64,000 nucleotides of DNA, taken from contig BDDD01002280.1 of the NCBI GenBank assembly GCA_001972305.1, forward strand, positions 186,666 to 250,665. The letters run 5' to 3'. The notes under the pieces are model-generated. The model was given only the letters and a program-made list of their open reading frames with translations. It ran no database searches and had not been told where the DNA came from. The translations under genes were made by a program, and so were the position numbers. Each line of letters opens with the position of its first letter. Position 1 is the stretch's first letter. Below are positions 43,275-55,635 of the stretch, piece after piece. This DNA comes from Cephalotus follicularis. Its lineage: Eukaryota; Streptophyta; Magnoliopsida; Oxalidales; Cephalotaceae.

Positions 43275-44321
43275 TCATAAGGAGCTTGAAATTCCAAGCC
43301 CTAGGAATCTCTCTACCCCATAGAGTTTAAGTTTGAATGTTCTTGGTAGGAGCACTTTGTTCACCTTATAGGGTCCCTCCCAATTAGGAGCTAGTTTCCC
43401 ACTAGTGCCGGGAGGATCAGCGATTACCGTATTGCGCAGGACTAAGTCTCCCTCCCTTAGCGGTTACCCTTTTGTTGTAATAGTAGCTCACCCTCTGCTG
43501 GTAAGCTGCTATTCTGATGGCAGCTTTATATCTGAGCTCTTCCACTAAGTCGAGGAGTGTTCTCAGACCTTATTCATTATTAGCTTCATTGAAATGCACA
43601 ACTCTGGGAGAATGCACTCCAACCTCGACCAGTATCATAACTTCTGATCCAAAACAAAGGCTAAATAGTGACTCTCCAGTTGTGGTCCGAGGAGTAGTTC
43701 TATAAGCCCACAGTACACTCGGGAGTTCCTCAGTCCATCTTCTTTCGCTAGCTTTGAGGTGTTTCTTCACCCTTAAGATGATTTCTCTGTTGATAACTTC
43801 TGCTTGGCCATTACTCTGAGGGTAGGCTACGGAGGCAAGCCTATGCTCAATTCTCCACTCCTTGCAAAAGTTTCAAAAAGCTTCACAATCAAATTGTTTA
43901 TCATTATCAGAGACGATTACTCTGCGGACCCCAAATATGTAAATGATCGATTTCAAGACAAAGCTCTCCGTCTTGCTCTCCGTTAATGTGGCCACGGGCT
44001 CTGCTTCCACCCATTTGGTGAAGTAATCCACTGCCACGATTATGCACTTTCTCTGACCTGGTGCCACAGGTAATGATCAGACAAATTCCATTCCCCACTG
44101 CGGGAAGGGCCAAGGGGCAGTGATGGATGTCAGAAGCTTTGATGGTCTTCTGCTGATGTTGGCATTGCTCTGACACTTATCACACATGCACACAAAGTTG
44201 ATGGCATCTTGGTGCATAGTCGGTCAGAAATAGCCTTAATTTGTTGGACAAGGTTCTGCCGCCAGTGTGTTTTCCACAAACTCCTTTGTGGACCTCCCTT
44301 AGAGCATAATCGGCCTCTGGG
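43275..44321 (-). pseudogene. Element B pol, integrase part and C-terminus
   Basis: Continuation of B's polyprotein on the 3' side of the Tekay-like insertion. Integrase core strings VDYFTKWVEAEPVATLTE (about 44040-43975) and RTTPRTTTGESLFSLCFGSE (about 43710-43650) are readable. The C-terminus from about 43460 includes GDLVLRN and WEGPYKVNKVLLPRTFKL and ends at TGA 43277-43275. This tail is missing from A. Frameshifts and stops are present. The insertion point at 44321/44322 lies in the zinc-binding N-terminal part of integrase. Confidence 0.85.
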
Positions 44322-46652
44322 TGTCACACCCCGAACTGTGGGTTGGGCCCCACAACTTGACACGTGGCATTCCATGTACTTCCTTAATTTATTTCCATTA
44401 TGTAAATTCCAGCCAAAATAAAACTTTTAATATAAAACCATCATAAAACCATTTATCCAATGTGTGGATATATATACCCAGATCCAAAACAGTACATATA
44501 TAATGCACTTCCACATTCCGGCAGGATATAAAAATCCAACACATAAGTATCCTCTACAATTCTATCCACTGGAGCGCATTGCCGAGGAGGAGGAACTTAC
44601 ATTTCTCTTTATCCTTGCTACTGTCGAGGTGCTCCACTGAAGTCTGGACCTGTACCTGAACCTGGCCCATTCAGAGAATGGGTCAGCAACCCTGGGGGTT
44701 GTGTAGGTAACCACATGTACGGCACATACCAGAGGAACAAACAATACAAGCAGAGGAAGAATTCATAACATAAGCGCAGACCTTAACATAACACATAAGC
44801 CATTCCTTTGTCCTCGGACTACTCTACTCAATCCAAACCATATTTAATTACATGCAAACATTACTCAGAGGAGACAAGTCCGGCATCCTAAGGTCTGTTC
44901 ATCTACATGGGTCACCTTCAGGCTCACCTGCCAGCGGAATTCACTCTCGGGATCCCCTGTTGAGCGGAATTCACCTTTTGCTCACCTGTCCGCGAAAGTC
45001 TCCCTTAATATCACCTGCTAATGGCGGAATTCACCCTTAGGTTCACCATTTGCAAGTTTGCTCGAGGATCACCTGCCTAACAGAGTTCACCCCTTTGGTT
45101 CACCTGCTCGGCGGAATTCTCCCTAGTTAGGCTCACTGCTTGGGACAATCACTATGTGGATTCGCTCCTTAAGCTCACCTACTATAGGACGTCTCATACC
45201 TATCATATATCCTTTGGCAGAGGAGGAACTCTGCTCAGTAATGCACTGATCCTTCGTCATATTGGTTCCCTTAGCGCTGGGCATTGCTCCCATACTTATA
45301 CTTGGTCTGCTCTTATACTTATCCTTTGGGAAGAGGAGGAACTCTACTCTGCTCGGACGCCTGGTCCGGCTTGGCGCTCCTCAGGTGCCCTACCTTACTC
45401 TTCACTCTTTCCTGTACTTGGGGAAAAGATCCTCTCCAAGCATTAATCACCTCCGGCCTTTATGACTGAGGAGGTCCTCGGGCTCATGCTTTGGGATCCT
45501 CGGACACATGGCAGAGGAAGCCACGTTTGGGGTCCTCGGACGCATGGCAGAGGAAGCCACGTTTGGGGTCCTCAGACGCATGGTAGAGGAAGCCACGTTT
45601 AGGGTCCTCCGCGCCTAGGGAGTATCGGCTCCTCGGCATATGCTCCTTGGGCAATATGCTCAACCCTGGACGTACTAGCACGAATAGAACACTTAGTCCT
45701 CCTCGGACGTACTAACACAGGTAGGACACTTAGTCCTCCTCGGGCATATTTGTTCACCGGGCATTACGCTCCTCAGGCACCATGCTCCTCGGACATTATG
45801 CTTTTCAGGCAATATGCTCCTCGGGCGTTATACTCCTCGGGCGTTTACTTCATCTCTAAGTGCTTTCTAAGCATTGAGGCATTTCACATAACAGTTCCAA
45901 GGTAAAAGGGCAGGATCCTAATCTAACAAACACAAACAATCTCACGAACAACACACTGCAACACATACATTCAAACAATCAACCACAGCATCATCACACA
46001 CAAACACACATACTGGTAGGCGCTCGAACACGAATTCACCTACCTAGAAAATGGTTGGAAACGGAGATTGTATTCTTCCTTCTCAGATTATGGACTCCCT
46101 TCTAGCCGAGGACTGCTACACGCTTAAGCTTGCCTTATTCCTTCACTCTTGTACAATTTCTTGCTCCCAGGAGATGGGCGTATATATACAGGGGCAGGAA
46201 TTCTCCCGAAGAAGGCCCCAACTTGTCTTCTTCATCCATTTCTGCCAGCATCTGGCCCCATCTCCCACTTCTCACACCTTTCTCTCTATTTCTCTAGACA
46301 CAAGAGTATGAAAAATGGCAACAGTGTGTCCCTCGGCATTTTCCTCCTTTTATAGTCACATGTGGAAGAATCTAGAACTTCCTACACAAATCCAACGAAT
46401 GCAGGCCTTGTTTAGCGCCTGGGCCGACCTCCTCCCTTGGGCATTCTCTTCTTTACATTTTTAAGCCCAATCACCTTATATCATGTTAACTTCGGCCCAA
46501 AAGGGAATAAAACAATTCTTAAGCCCAAGGTCATAAGTTATATCCCATTAAGTTCCAAACAAATACATCATAAAATTCGGGCCCAGCCCAAAAGGTGAGA
46601 AAATAATTACAAAGCCCAATAATAATATTTAATAATATTTATGGCTCTTACA
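44322..46652 (-). repeat. 3' LTR of the Tekay-like element (2331 bp)
   Basis: Plus ends TGTCACACCCCG and GGCTCTTACA. The minus-strand TATAAAAGGAGG is near 46355. It contains a GCGGAATTCACC-type repeat (about 44900-45150) and three 36-bp units at about 45511-45618; the 5' LTR has only two of the latter. Confidence 0.92.
45511..45618. repeat. Three 36-bp units, AGAGGAAGCCACGTTTGGGG type
   Basis: Three tandem copies here, against two at about 52753-52824 in the partner LTR. This accounts for 36 of the 47 bp length difference between the LTRs. Confidence 0.85.
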
Positions 46653-46689
46653 TCCCCCCATCCTTAGAGAAATCTCGTCTCGAGATTTC

Positions 46690-49600
46690 CTAGGATGAAA
46701 ATAACTGGGGGTATTTAGCCTGCATATCATCTTCTCTTTCCCAGGTAGTTTCTTCCACTTCGTGGTATTGCCAGAATACCTTTACTAATGGAATCTTTTT
46801 ATTCCGTAACTGTTTAACTCGTCGGTCGAGAATCTGGACAGGTATCTCTTCGAAACTCAAATCCGTTCTCAACTCCAAAGGCTCCCATCGTAAGATGTGA
46901 GAAGGGTCGGGATGGTACTTCCGCAGCATTGAAACGTGAAACACATTGTGTACATCCGCCAGGCTGGGTGGTAAGGCAAGTCGATAAGAAACAGCGCCTA
47001 CCCTCTCAAGGATCTTAAAAGGTCCTATAAACCGAGGGGTCAACTTTCCTTTCTTGCTGAACCTCATAATTCCTTTAGTCGGGGAGACTTCAAGGAATAC
47101 ATGATCGTCCACTACGAACTCCAACTCTCGTCTGCGGTGATCTGCGTAACCTTTCTGTCTGCTTTGTGCTGTACGGAGTCTTTCCCGAATAACCTTTGCC
47201 TTCTCAATCATGTATTGCACAAGCATGGGTCCCATAAGACTCCGTTCACCCACTTCGAACCAACAGATCGGGGTCCTGCACTTCCTTCCATAGAGAGCCT
47301 CGAATGGCGCCATACCAATACTAGCGTGAAAACTGTTGTTGTACGAGAACTCTACTAACGGTAGATGGTCTTCCCAGCTACCTCCCCAATCTAAAAAGCA
47401 TGCCCGTAGCATGTCTTCCAGAGTCTGGATGGTCCTCTCAGACTGTCCATCAGTCAGTGGTGGAAAGTTGTGCTAAAGTTCAGCTGAGTACCGAAAGCTT
47501 CTTGCAGTTTCCTCCAAAACTGTGATGTAAAGCGGGGGTCTCTGTCAGACACCACACTGATTGGTACTCTATGGAGCCTTACAATTTCAACAATATACAT
47601 ATTTGCCAGCAGTATAAGAGAAAAGTTCATCTTGATCGCGAGAAAGTGGGTATACTTGGTAAAGCGATCGACGATCACCCATATAGCATCACGGCGATTC
47701 CTTGTTCCGGGCAGTCCTATTACGAAATCCATCGTTATGTGTTCCCACTTCCACTGTGCCACTGGAAACGGCTACAATAATCCTGCTGGTCTTTATTGTT
47801 CTGCTTTAACCTATTGGCATGTCAAGCAGGAAGCAACATATTCAGCTATCTCTCTTTTCATGTTATTCCACCAATAGCTCAGCTTTAGATCCCAGCACAT
47901 CTTGGTACTTCCCGGATGTATGGAGAAACTGGAGCGATGCGCTTGTGACAACAGTTCATCCTTCAGCTCCTTGTTGTTAGGAACACATATTCTACCTCGA
48001 TATTGGATTAATCCATCACCTTGTACAGAGAAATCCGGTTTCAAACCTCCATTATCTCTCAAAGCTATCTTAAGAAAATCTCCATCGTTGCTCTGAGTTT
48101 CACGTATTCAGTCCATTAACCATGGACGTGTCTGAATATGAGCAATGGTTAGGTAAGCTAATCGATGACTGAGGGCATCTGTAACAATATTAGCTTTGCC
48201 TGGATGCAACTGTATTTCACAGTTATAGTCGTTGAGTAACTCCATCCATCTTCGTTGTCTCATATTCAGATCCTTCTATGAAAACAGGTACTTTAGGCTC
48301 TTGTGATCGGTGTACACCTCGAATTTAGTACCATATAGGTAGTGCCTCCATTTACGCAGAGCAAACACTATCGCCATTAACTTAAGATCATGAGTGGGAT
48401 AGTTTTCTTCATGGGGCTTTAACTTCCTTGAGGCGTATGCGATCACTCTTCCATTCTGCATAAGGACACATCTCAGGCCACTGCCTAATGCGTCACTGCA
48501 TACAACGAAACCTTCGTTGCCTTCTAGTAAGGCTAGGACTGGGGCAACAGTCAGACGATGCTTTAACTCCTGGAAACTCCGTTCACAAGCATCATCCCAC
48601 ACAAAAACCACATTCTTCTGCGTCAATCTAGTCAGAGGTGTTGCTATCTTTGAAAATCCTTCTACAAACCGATGGTAATATCCTGCCAAACCGAGAAAGC
48701 TTCGGACTTCCATCACATTCATTGGTCGGTTCCAGCTTTTCACTGCTTCAATCTTTGTAGGATCTACTGACAATCCTGCACTGGATATAACATGACCAAG
48801 GAATGTTACCTCTGACAACCAGAATTCACACTTGCTAAACTTGGAATATAAACGGTGGTCTCTGAGAGTCTGTAATGCCAAGTGTAGGTGTTCACTATGC
48901 TCTTCCATGGATTTAGAATATATTAAGATGTCATCAATAAACACCACGATAAACCGATCCAGATATGTACTGAATATCCTATTCATTAGACTCATAAATG
49001 TAGCAGGGGCGTTGGTCACCCCAAAATGCATTACTACGAATTCGTAGTGTCCATATCGTGATCTGAACTCGGTCTTCGGGATATCCTCGGCTCTAACTCA
49101 GAGCTGGTGATATCCTGATCTCAAATCCAACTTAGAGAACACTGAAGATCCCTTTAGCTGATCAAACAGATCATCGATGTGCGGCACTGGGTACTTGTTC
49201 TTGACTGTCACTTTGTTCAACTGCTGGTAATCGATACACATTCTCAGGGATCCATCCTTCTTTTTCACGAACAAGACCGGTGCTCCCCATGGGGATACAC
49301 TGGGTCTGATGAAGCCCTTGTCCAACAACTCCTGTAGTTGTACTTTCAATTCCTTTAACTCATGAGAGGCCATCCGGTAAGGAGCTGTCGATACTGGAGC
49401 TGTTTCTGGTAGGAGATCTATAGTAAACTCCACATCTCTCTCAGGAGATAAAGATGTTAGCTCTTCCAGAAACACATCCGGGTATGCACAAACTACAGGA
49501 ACATCCTCCAACTTTGGTATCCATTTGCTGTCGTCCATAACATGTGTCAGGTAAGCAACACATCCCTGTCTCAAGAGTCTGTCAGCCTGAACAGCAGATA

Positions 49601-51454
49601 TCATAGAAACTGGTTGATGCTCTAACGTCCCGATAAATTGGAACGGAGACTATCCTGACAAATGGAAGGTTACAACCTTCCTATTACAATCCACGTATGC
49701 ATTATATATTGATAGCCAATCCATACCGAGAATCAAATCAAGTTCACCTATCGGCAGTACTATAAGGTCTGCCGGAAGAACATGACCACAAATCTCAACG
49801 GCACAAGATCTACACACCCATCAAGAGGTAACCAACTCTCCTACCGGTGTGCTAACCTCTATCGTAAAAGGTAAAGCTTGGGCTCCACATTCATATGACT
49901 TATAAAATGAGAAGCAACATATGAATGAGACGAGCCCGAATCAATCAAAGTTCGTGCCAAGTGTTGAGATACATAAATCATACCTCCAATCACTGAGGGT
50001 GATCCAGCTGGGGCTCGCCGATCCATAGCATAAACTCTTCCTTGTACCGTAGGTGCAGATCCCATCGGCTGTTTGCCACGGTCTCCATGTGAACTGGTAC
50101 TAGGGAGGTCTTGCTGGAAGCTTCCTTGTGGTTGGTTTGAACCTTGTCCTGTTTGACCTCCTGTGTTGAACTGATTCTGTGGACATTGGGTAGATATATG
50201 ATCTGGGGCTCCATAAGTCCAACACCTATCATCGTTCCACCAGCAATCCTCAAAAGCATGGTTGGTACGACCACAATGCATACAGGGTTCAACAGACTCC
50301 TGTTCATCATCGGCAGGTCTAGAGGAACCTCCCTGCGAAGCTATCCTTCGCTGACGCCTCCCTCATGCATCACGACCGGGTCTTCTCTGTTGAGAACCGC
50401 GCGATTGTCTTCCCAACCTCACAGGTCCTGAGGGGCTACCAATACGGCGGGGAGATTCTCCCTGCCTCAGACTGCTGTGATATCCCGACCTTCGGGATTT
50501 ATTGCTACTTCTAGAACTCCTTCCTGATTGATCACCATGAGGGGCAGGTCTCCGTTGGCCTGTCTGGATCTCTAAACTCTGGAACTGCTGAGCCAAGGCT
50601 TCCACTTCACGCACCCTATTAGATAAGTCAAAGAAGGATCCTAAATGTAGGGGCACTAACTTCTCTTGAATGTCAGGTCGAAGTCCTGCAAGGAACTTCT
50701 TAGCCTTTCATGACTCAGTATTCACCAGGTACAGAGCAATCCTCGATAGCTCGATGAACTTGGCCTCGTATTGGGCCACTGTCATGTCTCCCTGAGTCAA
50801 GCCTAAAAATTCAGTTTCTCTTTTGTCAATTTCCACCTCGGGATAGAATCGATCATTGAACTCTGATTTAAAAGTATCCCAAGAATATGTCGTTCCAGAT
50901 ATCTCCCACTGGGATTCAATCATCTTCCACCAGTGTTCTGCTTCCTCTTGTAGCATATACGTTACGAACACAACCTTCTGAGAGTCAGAACAGTCCATGA
51001 CTCGAAAGTCCTTATCCATTTGCATTAACCACCTCTCCGTCGATATACCATCAGGATCTCCCGTGAAGGCTAGAGGGTTTAACTTCAGAAATCCAATCAA
51101 CGGGTTCTCTCGTCGCAAAGGTTGATCGGCTGATCTCCTTGCAGCTATAGCCCACCTAGCTGGTCGAGCAGCTGAGGTATGTTCGGAAGCCTCCGCTGCA
51201 CGTCTAGCTGGTACAGTAGCAGGTGGTTGTTCATCTTCATCTGGTTGTCCTTGGAGAAATTCATGCATTTGACTTATCATGGCGTGCATTCTTCTCATGA
51301 ATCCTCTTCGTTCCCCTCTGGCAAGAGCAGCAGGTCCTACTTCTTGAGGTGCATTAACTTATCCTTGTTCTTCGGCACCTCTATTTGAACGGGCACGCCT
51401 AACCGACGGCTCGAACCTCTCTCCTCATACGCTTCTACTTCGTCGTCCTTCCAT
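46690..51454 (-). pseudogene. Tekay-like gag-pol polyprotein with chromodomain, decayed
   Basis: Starts at ATG 51454 (MEGRRSRSV, then a stop). Gag lies to about 50363. Two zinc-knuckle-like motifs are near 50290-50190: CMHCGRTNHAFEDC is intact, the second has Tyr for its second Cys. Protease DSGSSHSY is near 49942. RT is at 49604-48540, with FIDDIL near 48935 intact, then RNase H to 48276. Integrase follows at about 48062-46990 (MDFVIGLPGTRNRRDAIWVI). The chromodomain-like tail at about 46850-46700 ([17 protein letters not shown]) ends at TAG 46692-46690. Damage includes stops near 50708, 49097 and 48064 and frame changes near 49700 and 47450. Confidence 0.9.
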
Positions 51455-51545
51455 TCTGGTTCATATAAAAGAACGGGTCAATATCCACACATTTATCATA
51501 TTTCCACTTGCCAAGGGTCCTATCCCATCATATCCAGGATAGTAT

Positions 51546-51558
51546 GGCTCTGATACCA
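51546..51558 (-). promoter_or_regulatory. Primer binding site of the Tekay-like element
   Basis: TGGTATCAGAGCC on the minus strand, six bases after the 5' LTR; a perfect initiator-tRNA-Met type site. Confidence 0.88.
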
Positions 51559-51564
51559 AAACTT

Positions 51565-53848
51565 TGTCACGCCTCGAACCGTGGGTTGGGCCCCACGACT
51601 CGACACGTTGCATTCCATGTACTTCCTCAATTTATTTCCATTATGTAAATTCCAGCCAAAATAAAACTTTTAATATAAAACTATCATAAAACCATTTATC
51701 CAATGTGTGGATATATATACCCAGATCCAAAACAATACATATATAATACACTGGCACATCCCGACAGGATATAAAAATCCAATACATAAGTATCCTCTAC
51801 AATTCTATCCACTGGAGCGCACTGCCGAGGAGGAGGAACTTACATTTCTCTTTATCCTTGCTGCTGCCGAGGTGCTCCACTGAAGTTTAGACCTGTACCT
51901 GAACCTGGCCCATTCAGAGAATGGATTAGCAACCCTAGGGGTTGTGTAGGTAACCACATGTACGGCATATACCAGAGGAACAAACAATACAAGCAGCGGA
52001 AGAATTCATAACATAAGCGCAGACCTTAACATAACACATAAGCCATTCCTTTGTCCTCGGACTACTCTACTCAATCCAAACCATATTAATTACATGCAAA
52101 CATTACTCAGAGGAGTCAAGTCCGGCATCCTAAGGTCTGGTCATCTACATGGTTCACCTTCAGGCTCACCTGCCAGTGGAATTCACTCTCGGGATCCCCT
52201 GCTGAGCGGAATTCACACTTTGCTCACCTGTCCGCAAAAGTCTCCCTTAAGATCACCTGCTAACGGCGGAATTCACCCTTAGGTTCACCATTTGCAAGAT
52301 CGCTCGAGGATCACCTGCCTAGCGGAGTTCACCCCTTTGGTTCAACTGCTCGGTGAAATTCTCCCTAGTTGGGCTTACTGCTTGGGACAATCACTATGTG
52401 GATTCGCTCCTTAAGCTCACCTACTATGGGACGTCTCATACCTATCATATATCCTTTGGCAGAGGAGGAACTCTGCTCAGCAATGCACTGACCCTTCGTC
52501 AGATTGGCACCCTTAGCGCTGGGTATTGCTCCCATTCTTATACTTGGTATGCTCTTATACTTATCCTTTGGGCAGAGGAGGAACTCTACTCTGCTCAGAC
52601 TCCTGGTCTAGCTTGGCGCCCCTCAGGCGCCCTACCTTACTCTTCATTCTTTCCTGTACTTGGAGAAAAGATCCTCTCCAAGCATTAATCACCTCTGGCC
52701 TTTATGACTGAGGAGGTCCTCGGGCTCAAGCATTGGGATCCTCAGACACATGGTAGAGGAAGCCACGTTTGGGGTCCTCGGACGCATGGAAGAGCAAGCC
52801 ACGTTTGGGGTCCTCCACGCATAGGGAGTACCAGCTCCTCGGCATATGCTCCTTGGGCAATATGCTCAACCCTGGACATTCTAGCACGGGTAGAACACTT
52901 AGTCCTCCTCGGACGTACTAGCACAGGTAGGACACTTAGTCCTCCTCGGGCATATTTGTTCCCCGGGCATTACGCTCCTCAAGCACCATGCTCCTCGGAC
53001 ATTATGCTTCTCAGGCAATATGCTCCTCGGGCATTATACTCCTCGGGCGTTTACTTCATCTCTAAGTGCTTTGTAAGCACTGGGGCATTTCACATAACGG
53101 TTCCAAGGTAAAAGGGCAGGATCCTAATCTAACAAACACAAACAATCACAAGAACAACACACTGCAATACATATATTCAAACAATCAACCACAGCATCAT
53201 CACACACAAACACACATGCTGGTAGGCGCTCGGACACGAAGTCACCTACCTGGAAAATGGTTGGAAATGGAGATTGTCTTCTTCCTTCTCAAATTCTGGA
53301 CTCCCTTCTAGTCGAGGACTACTACACGCTTAATCTTTCCTTATTCCTTCACTCTTGTACAATTTCTTGCTCCCATGAGATGGGCGTATATATACAGGGG
53401 CAGGAATTCTCCCGAAGAAGGCCCCAGCTTGCCTTCTTCTTTCATTTCCGCCAGCATCTGGCCCCATCTCCCACTTCTCACACCTTTCTCTCGATTTCTC
53501 TAGACACAAGAGTATGAAAAATTGCAACAGTGTGTCCCTCGGCATTTTCCTCCTTTTATAGTCACATGTGGAAGAATCTAGAACTTCCTACACAAACCCA
53601 ACGAATGCAGGCCTTGTTTAGCGCCTGGGCCGACCTCCTCCCTTGGGCCTTCTCTTCTTTACATTTTTAAGCCCAATCACCTTATATCATGTTAACTTCA
53701 GCCCAAAAGGGAATAAAACAATTCTTAAGCCCAAGGTCATAGGTTATATCCCATTACGGTCCAAACAAATACATCATAAAATTCGGGTCCAGCCCAAAAG
53801 GTGGGAAAATAATTACAAAGCCCAATAATAATATTTAGGGCTCTTACA
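51565..53848 (-). repeat. 5' LTR of the Tekay-like element (2284 bp)
   Basis: Plus ends TGTCACGCCTCG and GGCTCTTACA. Colinear with the 3' LTR apart from the 36-bp copy-number difference and small indels. Confidence 0.92.
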
Positions 53849-54656
53849 CTGGGAGAGTTAAACATCTCAACAATGGAAAAGAGAATGACCTTTTGTACAA
53901 GATTCCCTCTTTGAATTGATAGCCGTTGGATCTGTATACCAACCTTCTCGCCTCCTCTGGGTCCTCTGGTTAACTCCATCCTTTAGCTAACTAATGAATG
54001 GGGTCATCCAATTTGGCTCCTGCTGGATGTCTATATCCATCACGTCCACCTTGGAAATAGTAGGCCTGTCTAAATAGTCTACTAACACGGTTTGATTTTT
54101 CTCCAAATCTCCTGTTGTGGCTAATTTAGACAAAAGGTCTGCTCTAGCATTCTCTGCTCTAGGAACTTTCAAAATTTGCAGACTTGGAAAGCAGGCTTCA
54201 AACTTTTTATATGGGCTGAGTATTTAGCCATGGTATCTTCTCTACCTTCATACTCTCCACTTGGCAGACCAACTATCAGTTGAGAATCACTAGAGGCTTC
54301 TAATTTTTGAATCTCTAAGTGCTTCGCTATTGTCAATCCGATAATTAGAGCTTCTCATTCTGCCTCATTATTTATTGCGTTGAACCCAAATCTCAGAGTA
54401 TACTATAAGGTCCACCCATCTGGACTAGTCAGCACCAATCCTGCTCTACTTTCAGAGACGTAGGTTGACCCATCAACAGATAGCTTCCACATGCCCTTCT
54501 CGCTTTCAGAGGAGTCCTCTTCCATACACTCCTTAGGTGTATTGTCTCCCACAAAATCAGCTAAGACCTAAGACTTTATTGCTGGTCTGGCTTCATATCT
54601 CACATCGTATTCGCCCAATTCGACAGACCACTTGACCAGCCTTGCCAAAGCATCTG
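53849..54656 (-). pseudogene. Element B pol, second RNase H and integrase N-terminal part
   Basis: Colinear with 21400-22200 of element A. It encodes the region with RADLLSKLATTGDLEKNQTV (about 54140-54080) and the second RNase H domain upstream of it. Left boundary is the CTGGG duplication of the Tekay-like insertion, right boundary the ATCTG target of the solo LTR. Frame disrupted. Confidence 0.85.
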
Positions 54657-55635
54657 TGTAATACCCCGTACCTATTTTTAGAGGATTTTATCTTAAGGCC
54701 TTGTTTGGCATGAAGAGGACTTAAGTGGGGTTTGTGGTAAGTTGTTTAAACATGTGGACATGGTTAAGTTTGGGTTATTATATTGTTTTATTGGATAGCT
54801 TCTTGAGGAAGTTTTTTATTCCCAAAGTTGTGTTGGGATAAGTTGGTGGCAGTTGGTAAGTGGGCTGGCAAAGTTGTCTTGGTAAGTAGAGTTCGGCTTG
54901 AGTTAGAGAAGTAAGAAGTGAGAGAAAGAGTTGGTTTCTTCTTCTTCTTTCCCTTCTTCGTGAGCGTTTTGGTTGCTCTCTTTGCTTTTGAGCTGTGAAG
55001 GTGAGCTCTCCTCTTCCCTGGTTTGTGTTATGGTGGCACGTTACGCTGGGACGGAGGAGGAGAATGATAGCCTGGTTTGGCTGGTTGTGTTTTCTGTTCA
55101 TGCATGTGTTATGTCTTCTTGTTGATCTGATATATGTTAGTTTGCAGACGAGGAACCGGTTGTTGTGACTGAGCATCTTGGGGTTGGTCGACGGTGACTT
55201 GAGGCGATTTGTGAGTGGGACATTCTCCTCCTTATTTACTTGATATCTCGTGTGCCTGTTGGTATCTTCTGTTTTAACGTTTTCTGTGGGATTTGGATCC
55301 CTGTTACTGTTCACGTAAAAAGAATGTTTTAAAATTTATAGCCGCAAGTGCACAGATCATGCAGTAACGGGTCGAACGCAGGGAAACGTAAACTAGTTGT
55401 AATTTATCCAACCTAGGCGAAGTATACCAAATTTGAGATAAACTATTAAAAACTACTCCTAATTATGCAAAGTAAAATAAAATAAATAAACAAAACAAGA
55501 AATTAAGACTTCAATAATTAAAAACGTTGAATTCAAAATACTAAGAAATAAAACATGCAATGAATAAAAGTGAAGAAAATATATAATAAAGAAACGGTTT
55601 TAGGGTATAGAAACTCACCGTAGATTGTATTGAAC

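Larger units (their letters stand above)
44322..53848 (-). mobile_element. Full-length Tekay/Del-like chromovirus (9527 bp) nested in element B
   Basis: LTRs at 44322-46652 (2331 bp) and 51565-53848 (2284 bp). Perfect target duplication CTGGG (44317-44321 and 53849-53853). Primer site TGGTATCAGAGCC at 51558-51546 (initiator tRNA-Met) and polypurine tract GGATGGGGGGA next to the 3' LTR. The sequence before the tract (CGAGACGAGATTTC on the minus strand) resembles the conserved pre-PPT motif of Tekay/Del elements. Pol ends in a chromodomain-like segment. LTRs differ by only a few percent by eye, so it is younger than A. Confidence 0.93.

Noticed and set aside
45484..45681. 65-codon frame with a 12-residue EDPKRGFLCHA repeat
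   Set aside because: It is the 36-bp LTR repeat read through; the partner LTR has a different number of units.
54778..55314. 178-codon minus-strand frame
   Set aside because: Spans solo-LTR sequence and its junction with the nested Athila-like copy; N/T/R-rich with no domain.
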